Source: Bog-159 sp049520215 (lineage in GTDB: Bacteria > Acidobacteriota > Terriglobia > Bryobacterales > Bryobacteraceae). Taken from it: a DNA stretch of 16,642 nt. The number at the start of each line of letters is the position of its first letter. Position 1 is the stretch's first letter. The translations under genes were made by a program, and so were the position numbers. This document shows, piece after piece, positions 5,801 through 12,049 of the stretch. A model generated the notes under the pieces. It searched no databases and was not told where the DNA came from. It saw only the letters and a program-made list of their open reading frames with translations. The stretch spans positions 1-16,642 of the forward strand of contig JBEKPZ010000173.1 in NCBI GenBank assembly GCA_049520215.1. Reading direction: 5' to 3'.

Positions 5801-8800
5801 CCTCAAGAAGCTGGAGACGGCCGGGCTTACGGCGCGGCTCATCCCGGTGGCCTGCGCTTTCCACTCGCCGCTGATGGAGCCGGCGCGCGAGCGCTTCGCC
5901 GGGGTGCTGGCCCTCCAGACCTTCGCCAAGCCCCACGCGGCGGTTTTCTCCAATACTCTCGGCGCGCAGTATCCGGAAGATCCCATAGAAATCGCTGCGC
6001 TGCTCGCCAGCCATTTGGTGCGCCCGGTAAAATTCGTCGATGAGATCCGCGCTATGTACGAACAAGGCGCGCGCGTGTTCGTGGAAGTCGGGCCCAAGGG
6101 TGTGCTCACCGGCCTGTCACGCCAGATCCTGGAAGGCAAGGATGCCCGCTTCATTCAAGTCGATAGTGACCGCGGTGCCCCCTGGGCCGGCCTCGTACAA
6201 TTCCTGCACGCGCTTGCCCAATTGGCGGTCGAAGGCGTACCGGTGAATACCGCGCAACTCCTCCGCGGCCGCCTCCCGCAGGCCGAACCCGCAGCCCGCG
6301 AAACCGGCTGGATGGTGAACGGTCTGAGAGCCTTCCCGCGCAGCCAGCCGCCGCAAGTCGTCAAGCCGCTCGATCTGGTCACGCCGTCGTCTATTCCACC
6401 GCCGGTGCCCGTCGTGGTTCCGGCTGCGGCTCCTCTTCCGCTGTCTGTCCCGTCATCCACCGCAAATGACGCTGTGATGCTGCAATTCCAGCAGCTCATG
6501 AAGCAGGTCCTGCAGGCGCAAACCACCATCATGACGGCGTACCTCCAAGGCGCCCCGGTGGCACAGGCTTCAGCGGTGGCACAGGCTTCAGCCTTTGTTG
6601 CGACTGCCCCGGTAGTACCTGCACCGGTAGTGGCTGCGCCGGTTGTAGCTGCACCGGGGAACCCTCTGGGTCCCACGCCAGCCCAACGAAGTTTCATCGA
6701 CGACCTGCGCCGCATCGCCGCCGAGCGCACCGGCTACCCGCCCGAAATGCTCGACCTGGACGCCGGTATCGAATCCGACCTGGGCATCGATTCCATCAAG
6801 CGCGTCGAAATCCTGACCGCCCTGCAAAAGCTCGGCACCCCAGCCGAGCAGGAGCGCGCCCAGGGCATCATGAACAAACTCACCAGCGCCCGCACCCTGC
6901 GCGAAATCGCGGACCTCATCGCTGGTACTAGCGAACCCGCCACCATTACCGCACCCGCCACCGTTACCGAGCCGCGACCGTTAGGGAGCGGTGCCCCTCG
7001 CGACGTCATCGAGGAACTGCGCCGCATCGCCGCCGAGCGCACCGGCTATCCGCCGGAAATGCTGGACCTGGACGCCGGCATCGAATCCGACCTGGGCATC
7101 GACTCCATCAAGCGCGTCGAAATCCTGACTGCCCTGCAAAAGCTCGGCACCCCAGCCGAGCAGGAGCGCGCACAGGGCATCATGAACAAACTCACCAGCG
7201 CCCGCACGCTGCGTGAAATCGCCGGCCTGATCGCCGGCTCAGTGGAGGCGCGCCCCGCCACTGCCGCGCCCCCTCCCACCACTCGCGACTTCGTCACCGA
7301 ACTGCGCGCCGTCGCCGCCGAGCGTACCGGCTACCCGCCCGAGATGCTCGACCTCGACGCCGGCATCGAAGCCGACCTGGGCATCGACTCCATCAAGCGC
7401 GTCGAAATCCTCACCGCCTTGCAGAAACTCGGCACGCCCGCCCAACAGCAGAGCGTGCAGGGCATCATGAACAAACTCACCAGCGCCCGCACGCTGCGTG
7501 AAATCGCAGACCTCATCGCCGGTGCTACCGAACCCGCCACCGCTACCGAGCCGCGACCGTCAGGGAGCGGTCCCGCCGCCCCGGCCGCATCCGCCGGGCA
7601 CGACTACCTGGCCGACCTGGTCAGAATCGCCAGCGAACGCACCGGCTACGAACCCGACATGCTTGGCCTGGATGCGGGCATCGAAGCCGACCTGGGCATC
7701 GACTCCATCAAACGCGTCGAAATCCTCACCGCCCTACAGCAGCGCGTAAGCCCTCCCGAGCAAGCCAGGATCCAGGCCGCCATGGATAAACTCACCAGCG
7801 CCCGCACCTTGCGTGAAATCGCCGACCGCATCGCCGCCGCGGTAGGTGGGACAGGCTTCAGCCTATCGTCCCCCGCCCCCACGGCCGAAGTCCCGCGCTT
7901 CATCCTCACCACGGTAGACAAACCCCGCAGTCCGTCCAAGCCGCAATATTACCCTGGGCGCGTCTGCCTGATCACCGATGACGAAACCGGCATCGCTTCC
8001 GCGCTCGCCGATGAGCTGAAGCGCAACGGCGAACGCGCCCTGCTACTCCGCCATAGCCCGGATGCAACCATTCCCGCAGGCGACGTATTCACCACCGACC
8101 TCGCCGATCCGGCGCATGTCGAGTCGTTGATCGGAGCCATCCGCCAACAGTTCGGCCCCATCGGCGCCGTCATTCATTTGCTGCCCTTGCGCGCCGGCCA
8201 ACCCGCGCTACAGTCGAGTTTCGCCGAATGGCGCGAGCTGGTTCGGCTGGACGTCCGCAGTTTATACGCCCTGGCCCGCGCCACCGAGAACGATCTCAAA
8301 CAAACGGGCCGCGCAGGCGGCGCGCTGTTTGCCGCGATTACCGCGCGTGGTGGGGCATTCGGCTTGCAGCCTAATGGACCGTTTTCTCCCACGCACTTTG
8401 CCGTGGCCGATTTCACCAAGACTCTGGCACTCGAATTCACCGGCGTACTGTCGAAAGTCGTGGACCTGGACCCCACCGATCCCAACCCCATCCTGCGGCA
8501 GAAACTGATCGACGAGCTGACCTCGTCGGATGACACGCTGCAAGTGGGCCTGCCTGGCGATCGCCGTCTGACCGTGATGCCGCAGATCGCGCCGCTCGCG
8601 GGCGAAGCCATCCGGCACATCCAGCGCGATTGGGTCTTCCTGGTCACTGGCGGAGCGCGCGGGGTCACCGCCGAGATCGCCCGCCAGCTTGCCGAGCGCT
8701 ATCAGCCTACGCTGATCCTGGCCGGTGCCTCGCCGTTGCCCTCCGGGCCCGAGCCCGCCGACACCGCCGGCATCACCGAGATGCCGCGTTTGAAAGCCGC

Positions 8801-9527
8801 CCTCACGGCCCGGCTGCGAGCTTCGTCCACAGCCGTGAAACCCGCCGCAGTGGAAGCTGCCCTGCAGCGCCTGCTGAAAGATCGCGAGATCGTCCAAAGC
8901 ATCGAAAGCCTGCGCCGCACCGGCTCCAAAGTGGAGTATCATTCCGTGGATGTTCGCCGCGAAGAAGCCTTCGGCGAGTTGATCGACCGCATCTACCGCG
9001 AGCATGGCCGCCTGGACGTCGTCGTTCACGGCGCCGGCATCATCGAAGACAAACTCATTCGCGACAAAACCCCGGAATCGTTCGACCGCGTGGTCCACAC
9101 CAAAGCCGATTCCGCCTTCCTGCTCAGCCGCAAGCTGCGCCCGGAAAGCCTGCAATGCCTCCTGTTGATGTCCTCGGTCACCGCGGCGTTCGGCAATCGC
9201 GCCCAGGCCGACTATGCCGCGGCCAACGGCATCATGAACGGTCTGTCCGTGCTCCTTTCCGCACAGTGGCCGGCGCACGTGGTGGCCATGAACTGGGGCC
9301 CCTGGGGATCCAGCGGCATGGTTTCCGAAGAAGTGCGGCAGCAGTTTCTCTCGCGCGGCATACAGATGATCCCGCTCGATGGCGGCGCCCAAGCGGCCCT
9401 GCGTGAAATCGAAGCCGGTCCGCAATCCGACCCGCTGGTGGCGTTGGGCGAAGGGCCCTGGAGAGAAATCGCCCTGCCCGCCGATACGCCTCGCGCGCAA
9501 GTCCAGGTGTCCGGGAGCTTGAAATGA
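2811..9527 (+). CDS. PfaA-like type I polyketide / secondary-lipid synthase, NMO-KS-AT-ACPx4-KR
   Basis: This 2238-residue multidomain enzyme builds an acyl chain on carrier domains. Residues 1-255 resemble a shortened nitronate-monooxygenase TIM barrel (SGGIGLHSAAAWYAGG from 102). The KS (about 265-706) has Cys453 in DAACASS, His588 in EAHGTGT and His628 in GHTKSAAG. The AT (about 811-1110) has PGQGSQ, Ser914 in GHSYGEY and His1018 in AFHS, consistent with malonyl-CoA. Four ACPs carry LGIDSIKRVEIL with phosphopantetheine serines 1328, 1432, 1527 and 1632. The C-terminus is a structural pseudo-KR (about 1717-1920) and an active KR with TGGARG (1946-1951), Ser2122, Tyr2135 and Asn2139. There is no DH, ER or thioesterase. 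This ACP signature and domain order typify PUFA (PfaA) and heterocyst-glycolipid (HglE) type synthases. AGGA (2797-2800) supports the ATG. The product is unknown. Confidence 0.93.
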   Translation: MPSQFEFLILNAPDRLRQHGSALFGVRLDSGHPELASQAECVIVAAAGRKRTKELLRLARAQSRRVLLDVSSTEEAAMAGDLGFDGVVSKTPMAAPVPLWGSGGIGLHSAAAWYAGGAAGLVLDVEDASWAPLAHRFRTLPAVVRGLRDAIREHVELAGKYPGLEPFAQAQPDTRIIDGLADAAVEALLSTEETRVAFSGIHDGRSAAMAAVLAAPLAKKLAEKGARIGILAAADIASEGARLVGELVVPFAGPRVETAPPLKPFDIAIVGMGCLLPKAPNVRTFWANILNKVDAIGEIPKERFNIDLYYDPDRKAKDKIHSRWGGFLDAVPFDPMRYGIPPTALPSIDPLQLLALVTVDQALRDAGYHDRDFPREKTSVILGLSGGLGDVGLQYAVRSMLQQFIAKPPAELLQELPEWTEDSFAGLLLNVAAGRVANRFDLGGVNFSVDAACASSLAAVYLAARELADHSSDMAIVGGVDTAQSPFGYMCFAKAQALSARGRCRTFDASADGIAISEGISMMVLKRLEDAERDGDRIYAVIKGVAGSSDGKGKSMTAPRLEGQILALQRAYARAGIRPSTVGLIEAHGTGTALGDASELAAVDNVFMADGALPQSCAIGSVKSMVGHTKSAAGITGLMKVALALYHKTLPPTLHVEKPNPKLLEPGTPIFVNTETLPWIPPAATPRRGGVSAFGFGGTNFHAVLEEFQGDLGDPADVAQTEKWPAELYVWNDPTPADLVAQASACGVASLVAQASACGVASPSAQTRLAIVATSPEDLDAKLAKAKTALESKQPLNDPQGIYLAFGPPRGKVAFLFPGQGSQKTHMLRDLALTFPEFRASLEQAEQSLAGRFPKKLSAYIYPPPAFSPEQEKQQSLEITDTVVAQPALGVVEIGLCHTLDRLGVRPDMTAGHSYGEYVALAAAGVISDSALFELSESRGRAIKDTTHDEAGTMAAVSADADAITKALDGMEGITLANHNSPRQTVISGANAAVHAVLKKLETAGLTARLIPVACAFHSPLMEPARERFAGVLALQTFAKPHAAVFSNTLGAQYPEDPIEIAALLASHLVRPVKFVDEIRAMYEQGARVFVEVGPKGVLTGLSRQILEGKDARFIQVDSDRGAPWAGLVQFLHALAQLAVEGVPVNTAQLLRGRLPQAEPAARETGWMVNGLRAFPRSQPPQVVKPLDLVTPSSIPPPVPVVVPAAAPLPLSVPSSTANDAVMLQFQQLMKQVLQAQTTIMTAYLQGAPVAQASAVAQASAFVATAPVVPAPVVAAPVVAAPGNPLGPTPAQRSFIDDLRRIAAERTGYPPEMLDLDAGIESDLGIDSIKRVEILTALQKLGTPAEQERAQGIMNKLTSARTLREIADLIAGTSEPATITAPATVTEPRPLGSGAPRDVIEELRRIAAERTGYPPEMLDLDAGIESDLGIDSIKRVEILTALQKLGTPAEQERAQGIMNKLTSARTLREIAGLIAGSVEARPATAAPPPTTRDFVTELRAVAAERTGYPPEMLDLDAGIEADLGIDSIKRVEILTALQKLGTPAQQQSVQGIMNKLTSARTLREIADLIAGATEPATATEPRPSGSGPAAPAASAGHDYLADLVRIASERTGYEPDMLGLDAGIEADLGIDSIKRVEILTALQQRVSPPEQARIQAAMDKLTSARTLREIADRIAAAVGGTGFSLSSPAPTAEVPRFILTTVDKPRSPSKPQYYPGRVCLITDDETGIASALADELKRNGERALLLRHSPDATIPAGDVFTTDLADPAHVESLIGAIRQQFGPIGAVIHLLPLRAGQPALQSSFAEWRELVRLDVRSLYALARATENDLKQTGRAGGALFAAITARGGAFGLQPNGPFSPTHFAVADFTKTLALEFTGVLSKVVDLDPTDPNPILRQKLIDELTSSDDTLQVGLPGDRRLTVMPQIAPLAGEAIRHIQRDWVFLVTGGARGVTAEIARQLAERYQPTLILAGASPLPSGPEPADTAGITEMPRLKAALTARLRASSTAVKPAAVEAALQRLLKDREIVQSIESLRRTGSKVEYHSVDVRREEAFGELIDRIYREHGRLDVVVHGAGIIEDKLIRDKTPESFDRVVHTKADSAFLLSRKLRPESLQCLLLMSSVTAAFGNRAQADYAAANGIMNGLSVLLSAQWPAHVVAMNWGPWGSSGMVSEEVRQQFLSRGIQMIPLDGGAQAALREIEAGPQSDPLVALGEGPWREIALPADTPRAQVQVSGSLK
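5025..5096 (+). repeat. Two tandem 36-bp palindrome-bearing units inside the KS-AT linker
   Basis: Units 5025-5060 and 5061-5096 are identical. Each contains CACAGGC-TTCA-GCCTGTG, a 7-bp stem with a TTCA loop (5032-5049 and 5068-5085). The length is a multiple of three, so the synthase frame is kept and the repeat reads LVAQASACGVAS twice. The encoded segment lies between KS and AT, where length changes are tolerated. Confidence 0.9.
6557..6592 (+). repeat. Two tandem 18-bp partial copies of the same repeat in the AT-ACP linker
   Basis: GGTGGCACAGGCTTCAGC occurs at 6557-6574 and again at 6575-6592. This is the left half of the 5025 unit, without the right arm of the hairpin. It is read in the same frame (VAQASA twice) and is followed by a Pro/Val/Ala-rich linker. 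Confidence 0.85.
6972..6991 (+). repeat. Dispersed hairpin repeat, copy 1 (encodes EPRPLGSG), ACP1-ACP2 linker
   Basis: CCGCGACC-GTTA-GGGAGCGG folds as a stem with CCGC/GCGG, a tandem G-A/A-G mismatch and CC/GG closing a 4-base loop. With the preceding GAG it reads EPRPLGSG in the synthase frame. A near-identical copy is at 7551-7570. Confidence 0.8.
7551..7570 (+). repeat. Dispersed hairpin repeat, copy 2 (encodes EPRPSGSG), ACP3-ACP4 linker
   Basis: CCGCGACC-GTCA-GGGAGCGG differs from the copy at 6972 only in the loop (GTCA against GTTA). Both use the same reading frame and both lie between ACP domains. The tandem G-A mismatch in the stem is preserved, which suggests selection on or recent spread of the structure rather than the peptide alone. 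Confidence 0.8.
7848..7872 (+). repeat. Degenerate TTCA-loop palindrome in the ACP4-KR linker, read in another frame
   Basis: GGGACAGGC-TTCA-GCCT is followed by ATC and GTCCC, giving an imperfect hairpin with a 3-base bulge. The core ACAGGCTTCAGCCT is shared with the 5025 repeat, but here it is read as GTGFSLS rather than AQASAC. The element therefore tolerates insertion in more than one frame. Confidence 0.75.
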
Positions 9528-9634
9528 AACCCCCGCCGCCGGACACTCTCGCCTACGTTCTGAAAACCGTGCAGGGCCTCGTGGGGCAGCATGTCGATGT
9601 GGGGGCGGCATGTTACACTTCACGGGATTGCTGA
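9524..9634 (+). CDS. 36-codon ORF overlapping the synthase stop, possible stub of a lost operon gene
   Basis: The ATG overlaps the synthase TGA as ATGA, the usual arrangement of coupled operon genes. The peptide starts MKPPPPDTLAYVL and continues with helix-like KTVQGLVGQHVDV before TGA at 9632. I do not recognise it. It may be the 5' end of a former downstream gene cut at about 9600, or chance. GAGCTTG upstream, inside the synthase gene, could serve as a weak ribosome-binding site. No longer frame continues it before the next gene at 9664. Confidence 0.3.
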   Translation: MKPPPPDTLAYVLKTVQGLVGQHVDVGAACYTSRDC

Positions 9635-9663
9635 AAGGCTAGACTGGCTAAGAGAATCGCGGA

Positions 9664-11157
9664 ATGGTTACCTCGCATCCACGCTTGGCGTTGTTCCTGT
9701 TGGCTGCCGCCACTGTGCTGTACACTGCGCTCCTGGTTGAAGCCGCCGCAACCAGGAAACCCTGGAACGATGAAGCCATGGCTGCCCAGGCCGCGTATAA
9801 TCTGGGCACCCAGGGGCGCACCGGAGTCGATTTTTGGGACGTAAAATCCCCGTTCTACCCCGGTATTAAACAGCACTCTTACTATATTTTCCCCTTTCAA
9901 CTGTGCGCCCTAGCGATGTGGTACAAGCTCGCCGGTTTCAGCCTTCTATCGACTCGAGTGATTTCGATTCTGTGGACGCTGCTGATGCTGGCAGCGATCA
10001 ACCAAATGATCTGGTGTCTGACGAAAAGCCGGGGCCTTGCACTGTTGAGCACGGTGCTTGCCGCGGCGGACTATCACGTCATGACTGAAGCGGCGTTTGG
10101 CCGCTATGACACAATGGTCGCCGCCTTGGGCTTTGGCGCCTACGCTTTGTTCCTCTCGCTCCGCGAGAAGCACTTGCTTCTGGCCATCGCGCTAAGCAAT
10201 CTCTCGATCGCGATGGCCGGCGCGACCCATCCAAACGGGTTGATATATTTCCTGGGTCTCTGGTTTCTGGTGCTCTACTTCGACCGGTCGAGGGTCGGCT
10301 GGAAGATCCTGGCCGCCGCCGCCATTCCCTACCTGGTGGGTGCTATCTTCTGGGCCAGATATATCTTTGAGGATTTCCGCTCCTTTCAAACGCAGTTTGC
10401 CATGAATTCAGGCGGACGCTACGGCATGCTGCATCCAATCGACACTTTGATCCACGAGATTCAGTATCGATATATCAGATTCTACGGCTTGGGCCCGCAC
10501 AGCGCCGGACACTCGGGCGGCTACATCCGGCTGAAGGCGCTAAGCCTTGTCGCGTATGCCGTCGGCTTAGTCGGATGTCTTTCTTCCCGCTCCATTCGCA
10601 GCGATGCGCGCTTCCAACCTCTCCTGGCCCTCCTCGGCATCCATTTCTTCTATTTGACCTTCTGCGACAATATGAAGTTCGCGTACTACCTTGTGCATCT
10701 TGTTCCGCTTTACTGGGCGGCGCTGGCGGTGTTTGTGTACCAATCCGTGAAGCGGGGCCGGGTGCCGCGGTGGGCGGTGGCGGTTATGCTGGGGATCGTT
10801 GCAGCCGTCCAGGTCGGCGGCATTCTTGCCAAAATCCGCCTGAACGATTATGGCAAATCATACTTGCCCGCCGTTGAATTCGTGAAACAGCAGGCCGCCC
10901 CCACGGATTTGGTTGCGGCAAGTTGTAGCTTCGGATTTGGCTATGGGTTTGACCGTAATTTGATTGACGACGATACCCTGGGTTACTACAACGGGAAGAG
11001 ACCGAAGTTTATCGTCGCTGAAGAGATTTATGAAACGACGTGGCAAGATATGGAGCCCTTGTTCCCTGCGATCTACCGGCATGTCCGCGATGTTCTCTCC
11101 ACCTACACGCTGGTCTATGACGCGGGGGACTATAAAGTCTACAGGGCGCAACCCTAA
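9664..11157 (+). CDS. GT39/PMT-family membrane glycosyltransferase
   Basis: The 497-residue polytopic protein has about ten hydrophobic segments, beginning with RLALFLLAAATVLYTALLV (residues about 7-25). The first extracytoplasmic loop holds WNDEAM with the acidic pair Asp36-Glu37, the usual catalytic position of GT-C enzymes such as ArnT and PMT. A further loop has FGRYDTMVAALGFGAYALFLS, also typical of this family. Residues about 395-497 form a non-membrane C-terminal domain. Such enzymes move a sugar from a polyprenyl-phosphate donor to a lipid, glycan or protein on the outer face of the inner membrane. Donor and acceptor cannot be read from the sequence. It begins 136 bp after the synthase stop and precedes the methyltransferase by 18 bp, so it probably heads a three-gene operon. 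Confidence 0.8.
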   Translation: MVTSHPRLALFLLAAATVLYTALLVEAAATRKPWNDEAMAAQAAYNLGTQGRTGVDFWDVKSPFYPGIKQHSYYIFPFQLCALAMWYKLAGFSLLSTRVISILWTLLMLAAINQMIWCLTKSRGLALLSTVLAAADYHVMTEAAFGRYDTMVAALGFGAYALFLSLREKHLLLAIALSNLSIAMAGATHPNGLIYFLGLWFLVLYFDRSRVGWKILAAAAIPYLVGAIFWARYIFEDFRSFQTQFAMNSGGRYGMLHPIDTLIHEIQYRYIRFYGLGPHSAGHSGGYIRLKALSLVAYAVGLVGCLSSRSIRSDARFQPLLALLGIHFFYLTFCDNMKFAYYLVHLVPLYWAALAVFVYQSVKRGRVPRWAVAVMLGIVAAVQVGGILAKIRLNDYGKSYLPAVEFVKQQAAPTDLVAASCSFGFGYGFDRNLIDDDTLGYYNGKRPKFIVAEEIYETTWQDMEPLFPAIYRHVRDVLSTYTLVYDAGDYKVYRAQP

Positions 11158-11175
11158 CAGGCAATCGCGAGCGAA

Positions 11176-12042
11176 ATGGATCATACCCAAATGAATAGAC
11201 CGATCGACCCTGCGGTTGGGGCCTATCTCGACCTTATGAAGCGGTGTCTCACCCGGACTTCGTTTCACGAACGCTTCCGGGAGGTAATCTACCGGCGGGG
11301 CTCCGTGCCGCGACTCCTCATGACGCCGGTCCAGGCTGTTCTGCGGCTGAAGGGCTACACGCTCTGTACGCAAAACACTTTCTCCCCCGAAGACCGTACA
11401 TCCGGCCAGGACTGGCCGGCGGATGCGGAGACCATGATTGGACTCAAGCGGCTCGAGAACATACAGGAATGCGTTACCGGCGCGATCGAGCGAGGCGTGC
11501 CCGGCGATTTCATCGAAACGGGCGTCTGGCGCGGAGGCGCCTGCATTTTTATGCGCGCTCTCCTGAAGGCTTACGGCGAAACCGGGCGCACCGTGTGGGT
11601 TGCGGACTCCTTTGAAGGTGTACCGAAACCCGATCCGGACAAGTACCCCGCCGATGCCGCCGAAGAGAGAAAAGCGGCATTTTATAAGTTTGACCAACTT
11701 GCCGTATCGGAAGAACAAGTACGGGAGAATTTCGCGCGGTACGGTTTGCTCGACGCCCAAGTGCGCTTTCTGAAGGGCTGGTTTCGCGACACATTGCCCA
11801 CCATCCCGGCAACGCAGAGGTTCGCGGTCATTCGCCTGGACGGCGACCTGTACGAATCCACATGGGACGCGCTTACAGGCCTGTACCCGAAGTTATCCCC
11901 CGGTGGCTACTGTCTGATCGACGATTATGGAGGTATCCCGGCCTGTCGTAATGCTGTTGAGGATTACCGGTCGCGCGAGGGTGTCCACGAGGCTATCCAG
12001 ACGGTTGACCGGACTGGCGTGTTCTGGCAGAAGGCCGGGTGA
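11176..12042 (+). CDS. TylF/MycF-family (macrocin O-methyltransferase-like) SAM-dependent methyltransferase
   Basis: The 288-residue protein matches the TylF family. It has RLENIQECVTGAIERGVPGD and then the SAM-binding block FIETGVWRGGACIFMRALL (around residues 112-130). WVADSFEGVPKPD follows, then RLDGDLYESTWDAL and GGYCLIDDYGG. Asp222/Asp224 and Asp249-Asp250 are candidates for the divalent-metal site seen in MycF. Characterised members O-methylate sugar hydroxyls in macrolides; relatives in polysaccharide loci are thought to methylate glycans. The enzyme is cytoplasmic with no membrane segment. ATG at 11176 has a weak ribosome-binding site, and an in-frame ATG at 11191 is an alternative. 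It lies between two membrane glycosyltransferases, which suggests it methylates a sugar of the same product. Confidence 0.88.
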   Translation: MDHTQMNRPIDPAVGAYLDLMKRCLTRTSFHERFREVIYRRGSVPRLLMTPVQAVLRLKGYTLCTQNTFSPEDRTSGQDWPADAETMIGLKRLENIQECVTGAIERGVPGDFIETGVWRGGACIFMRALLKAYGETGRTVWVADSFEGVPKPDPDKYPADAAEERKAAFYKFDQLAVSEEQVRENFARYGLLDAQVRFLKGWFRDTLPTIPATQRFAVIRLDGDLYESTWDALTGLYPKLSPGGYCLIDDYGGIPACRNAVEDYRSREGVHEAIQTVDRTGVFWQKAG

Positions 12043-12049
12043 GTCCAGT

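Larger units (their letters stand above)
6706..7820 (+). repeat. Four tandem ACP-encoding units
   Basis: Phosphopantetheine-serine codons are at 6792, 7104, 7389 and 7704, so the units are spaced by 104, 95 and 105 codons. Units 1 and 2 are nearly identical even at synonymous positions. Unit 3 is slightly diverged and unit 4 the most (RVSPPEQARIQAAMDKL in place of KLGTPAEQERAQGIMNKL). This pattern suggests recent duplication or gene conversion of the first units. The linkers between units 1-2 and 3-4 contain the EPRPxGSG repeat. Confidence 0.9.

Noticed and set aside
6706..7820. Repeated blocks that could suggest a CRISPR array or satellite
   Set aside because: The units are about 300 bp, in frame and encode ACP domains with the phosphopantetheine serine; they are coding repeats.
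8262..9623. 453-codon open frame on the minus strand
   Set aside because: It is antisense to the KR region of the synthase and has no family signature; it is a shadow of the coding strand.
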